The position numbers were made by a program, and so were the translations under genes. A model generated the notes under the pieces. It was not told the DNA's origin. It saw only the letters and a program-made list of their open reading frames with translations, and made no database searches. From an uncultured Clostridia bacterium (GTDB lineage: Bacteria; Bacillota; Clostridia; Christensenellales; Borkfalkiaceae), in contig CANQKF010000004.1 in the NCBI GenBank assembly GCA_947624445.1, positions 42,244 through 106,243 of the forward strand: a stretch of DNA of 64,000 bases, given 5' to 3'. This document shows, in pieces, positions 62,480-64,000 of this stretch (the first letter of the stretch is position 1; every line of letters begins with the position of its first letter).

Positions 62480-63982
62480 TTAAAGTTTCATAACCACTTC
62501 AAGGATAATTCTCGTCCATTCCGATTTGTGCGGGTCTTTGAATGTCCGCCGCTGTGTTCCGCGATAAAAAGAAAAGCCCCGATTCTCGTCGTCGGGACTT
62601 GTTCTTATGGGGCTGTTAAAATAGATTTCTATGCGGTCATCGTAAAGCAAGATTTCTTTGATGAGCGCGTCTATCAGAAGTTGCGGTTCAAGGCGAAGTG
62701 CGTTTTCATAGAACGTTCTTATTTCGCGTTCGCTTATCTTAACACTTTGCTTGCTTTTTTCAATGAGGATCTGCCGCTCCAATTCCTCTTGCTTGCTCTC
62801 CAATTCATGAAGCCGCTTGTTCGTGGTGTTGGAGATAATTCCCTGCTCGATTGCTTTCATGACGTTTTCGAGGGCGTTGTCCGTCTGCCGCTTTTCTCTC
62901 AAAAGCAAGTTCAGCGTGATACTTTCCTTTGTCTGCCGCTCCTGTTCGGCAAGTAAGCCGCGCACGATGTCGTTTATGGTTTGCGGTTTATTGAGTTCCC
63001 GCACCACCGTATCAAGCACGATGTCCTCAATAACTTCTTTGCGGATAACGGACTTCATGCAACCGTTTCCGTGTTTTCTGCCATAGCATTTGTAGTAATA
63101 CTTCTTTTCGCCGTTCTGTGAAGTTCCGCTCTCGGCAATCATGCTTTCCCCGCAGTAGCCGCATTTCATCTTTTGCCGAAGAAGATACACGACCTGTACG
63201 CTCCGCTTTCCGTAATGGTTCTTCTCGATTTTGGCACGGACTTTCTCAAAAATCTCGCTCGGCACGATCTGCGGATACATATTCTCGAACACCTGTCTTT
63301 TGAAACGGTATATCCCCGCGTACTTCTCGTTTTTGAGGATATTATAGACGGTGCTTCTTCCGAACGGTTTTCCGTAATAGGTAATGCCGCGTTTATGCAA
63401 TTCCGCGATGATATTCTTGACATATACGCCGATTGCATATTGCTCATAGATATATCTGACGACTGCCGCGCTGTCCTCGTCGATTTGCACTTTATGGTTA
63501 ACGACGTGATACCCGTAAAGCACCCTGCCACCCGTGTAATTCCCTTTCAGACGTGTTTCGTTCATGCCCCTGCGCACCTTTTGGGAAAGCTCTGCCGAAT
63601 AGTATTCCGCATAACCTTCGAGCATACTTTCAAAGATAATTCCCTCGGGACTGTCGGGGATAAACTCCGTGGCGGACAATACTTTCGTGCCGTTGTCTTT
63701 CAGCGTTTTCTTGTGTATCGCCATTTCGTATTTGTTACGGGAAAATCTGTCTAATTTGTAAACGAGGATATACGTCCATTCCCGTCTTGCGCTGTCTTTT
63801 ATCATGCGTTGGAAATCGGGGCGGTCGTCATTCGTTCCCGTCATGGCACGGTCTATGTAGTTATCGAGTATGAGAATGTCATGTGTTTTGGCATACTCGG
63901 TGCATACCCGTAACTGTCCCTCGATTGACTGCTCGGTTTGATTTTCCGAGCTGTACCTCGCGTAAATTACCGCTGTGTTCAT
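62480..63982 (-). CDS. Large serine recombinase (integrase/resolvase family)
   Basis: A 500-residue site-specific recombinase. The N-terminal catalytic domain starts NTAVIYARYSSENQTEQSIE with the nucleophilic Ser at 11 or 12, then LDRFSRNKYEMA and the SPEGIIFESMLEGYAEYYSA segment. The recombinase DNA-binding domain (about 155-265: GRVLYGYHVV, YNILKNEKYAGIYR), a zinc ribbon (CGYCGESM and YYKCYGRKHGNGC) and a C-terminal coiled coil follow. Such enzymes integrate phages and conjugative elements. The start follows AAGGAG. Its composition is more AT-rich than core genes. Confidence 0.95.
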   Translation of the reverse strand: MNTAVIYARYSSENQTEQSIEGQLRVCTEYAKTHDILILDNYIDRAMTGTNDDRPDFQRMIKDSARREWTYILVYKLDRFSRNKYEMAIHKKTLKDNGTKVLSATEFIPDSPEGIIFESMLEGYAEYYSAELSQKVRRGMNETRLKGNYTGGRVLYGYHVVNHKVQIDEDSAAVVRYIYEQYAIGVYVKNIIAELHKRGITYYGKPFGRSTVYNILKNEKYAGIYRFKRQVFENMYPQIVPSEIFEKVRAKIEKNHYGKRSVQVVYLLRQKMKCGYCGESMIAESGTSQNGEKKYYYKCYGRKHGNGCMKSVIRKEVIEDIVLDTVVRELNKPQTINDIVRGLLAEQERQTKESITLNLLLREKRQTDNALENVMKAIEQGIISNTTNKRLHELESKQEELERQILIEKSKQSVKISEREIRTFYENALRLEPQLLIDALIKEILLYDDRIEIYFNSPIRTSPDDENRGFSFYRGTQRRTFKDPHKSEWTRIILEVVMKL

Positions 63983-64000
63983 CTGAAATACTCCTTATAA

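Overview
The window is about 64 kb of a GC-rich chromosome from a member of the Clostridia (Bacillota). The evidence is the zinc-binding L36 and S14 proteins, an adenylate kinase with a four-cysteine lid, the SCIFF peptide and its radical-SAM maturase, HemZ, a PyrR-attenuated pyr operon, a THI-box (TPP) riboswitch on an ECF thiamine transporter, and strong AAGGAG-type ribosome binding sites throughout. An uncultured gut lineage such as Christensenellales would fit, but that is inference.

Layout. 1-324: 5' part of an iron alcohol dehydrogenase (fucO-like). 778-17740: the S10-spc-alpha ribosomal protein supercluster, all on the minus strand, from rpsJ to rplQ with secY, adk, map, infA and rpoA. 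It is interrupted twice by structured repeats: between secY and adk, and between rpsJ and rplC, where a low-GC orphan gene also sits. 18130-20827: a hypothetical gene, a TPP riboswitch with an enlarged ThiT, and an autoregulated-looking DUF6442/HTH pair. 21321-26812: pyrH-frr-uppS-cdsA-dxr-rseP (minus). 27058-42000: hemZ, MBL hydrolase, relA, recJ, secF, secD, scfB, scfA and TIGR04086, then a low-GC accessory strip with a toxin-tail remnant, then yajC and tgt (all minus). 42189-44719: two tandem CE2-type esterase lipoproteins (plus). 44983-48367: queA, ruvB, ruvA, ruvC (minus). 48579-51146: argH, a small membrane protein, yggS (plus). 51212-58854: a complete UMP operon pyrR-B-C-F-K-D-E followed by ansA and upp (minus). 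59153-64000: metallophosphoesterase, tRNA-Gly(CCC), about 1.1 kb of dispersed repeats, a small membrane protein, tRNA-Gln(CTG), a nested palindrome and a large serine recombinase that probably marks the edge of an integrated element.

Much of the window is core information processing (translation, Sec export, Holliday-junction resolution, stringent response) plus pyrimidine, isoprenoid and phospholipid synthesis. The unusual material is mostly non-coding: at least four families of dispersed, hairpin-rich intergenic repeats. The best case is a roughly 160-nt element found in opposite orientations at two junctions inside the ribosomal protein operon, with compensatory base changes in two hairpins. 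No CRISPR array, rRNA gene or complete insertion sequence was seen. Promoter and terminator calls are by eye; family assignments are from recognition of motifs and not from database searches.
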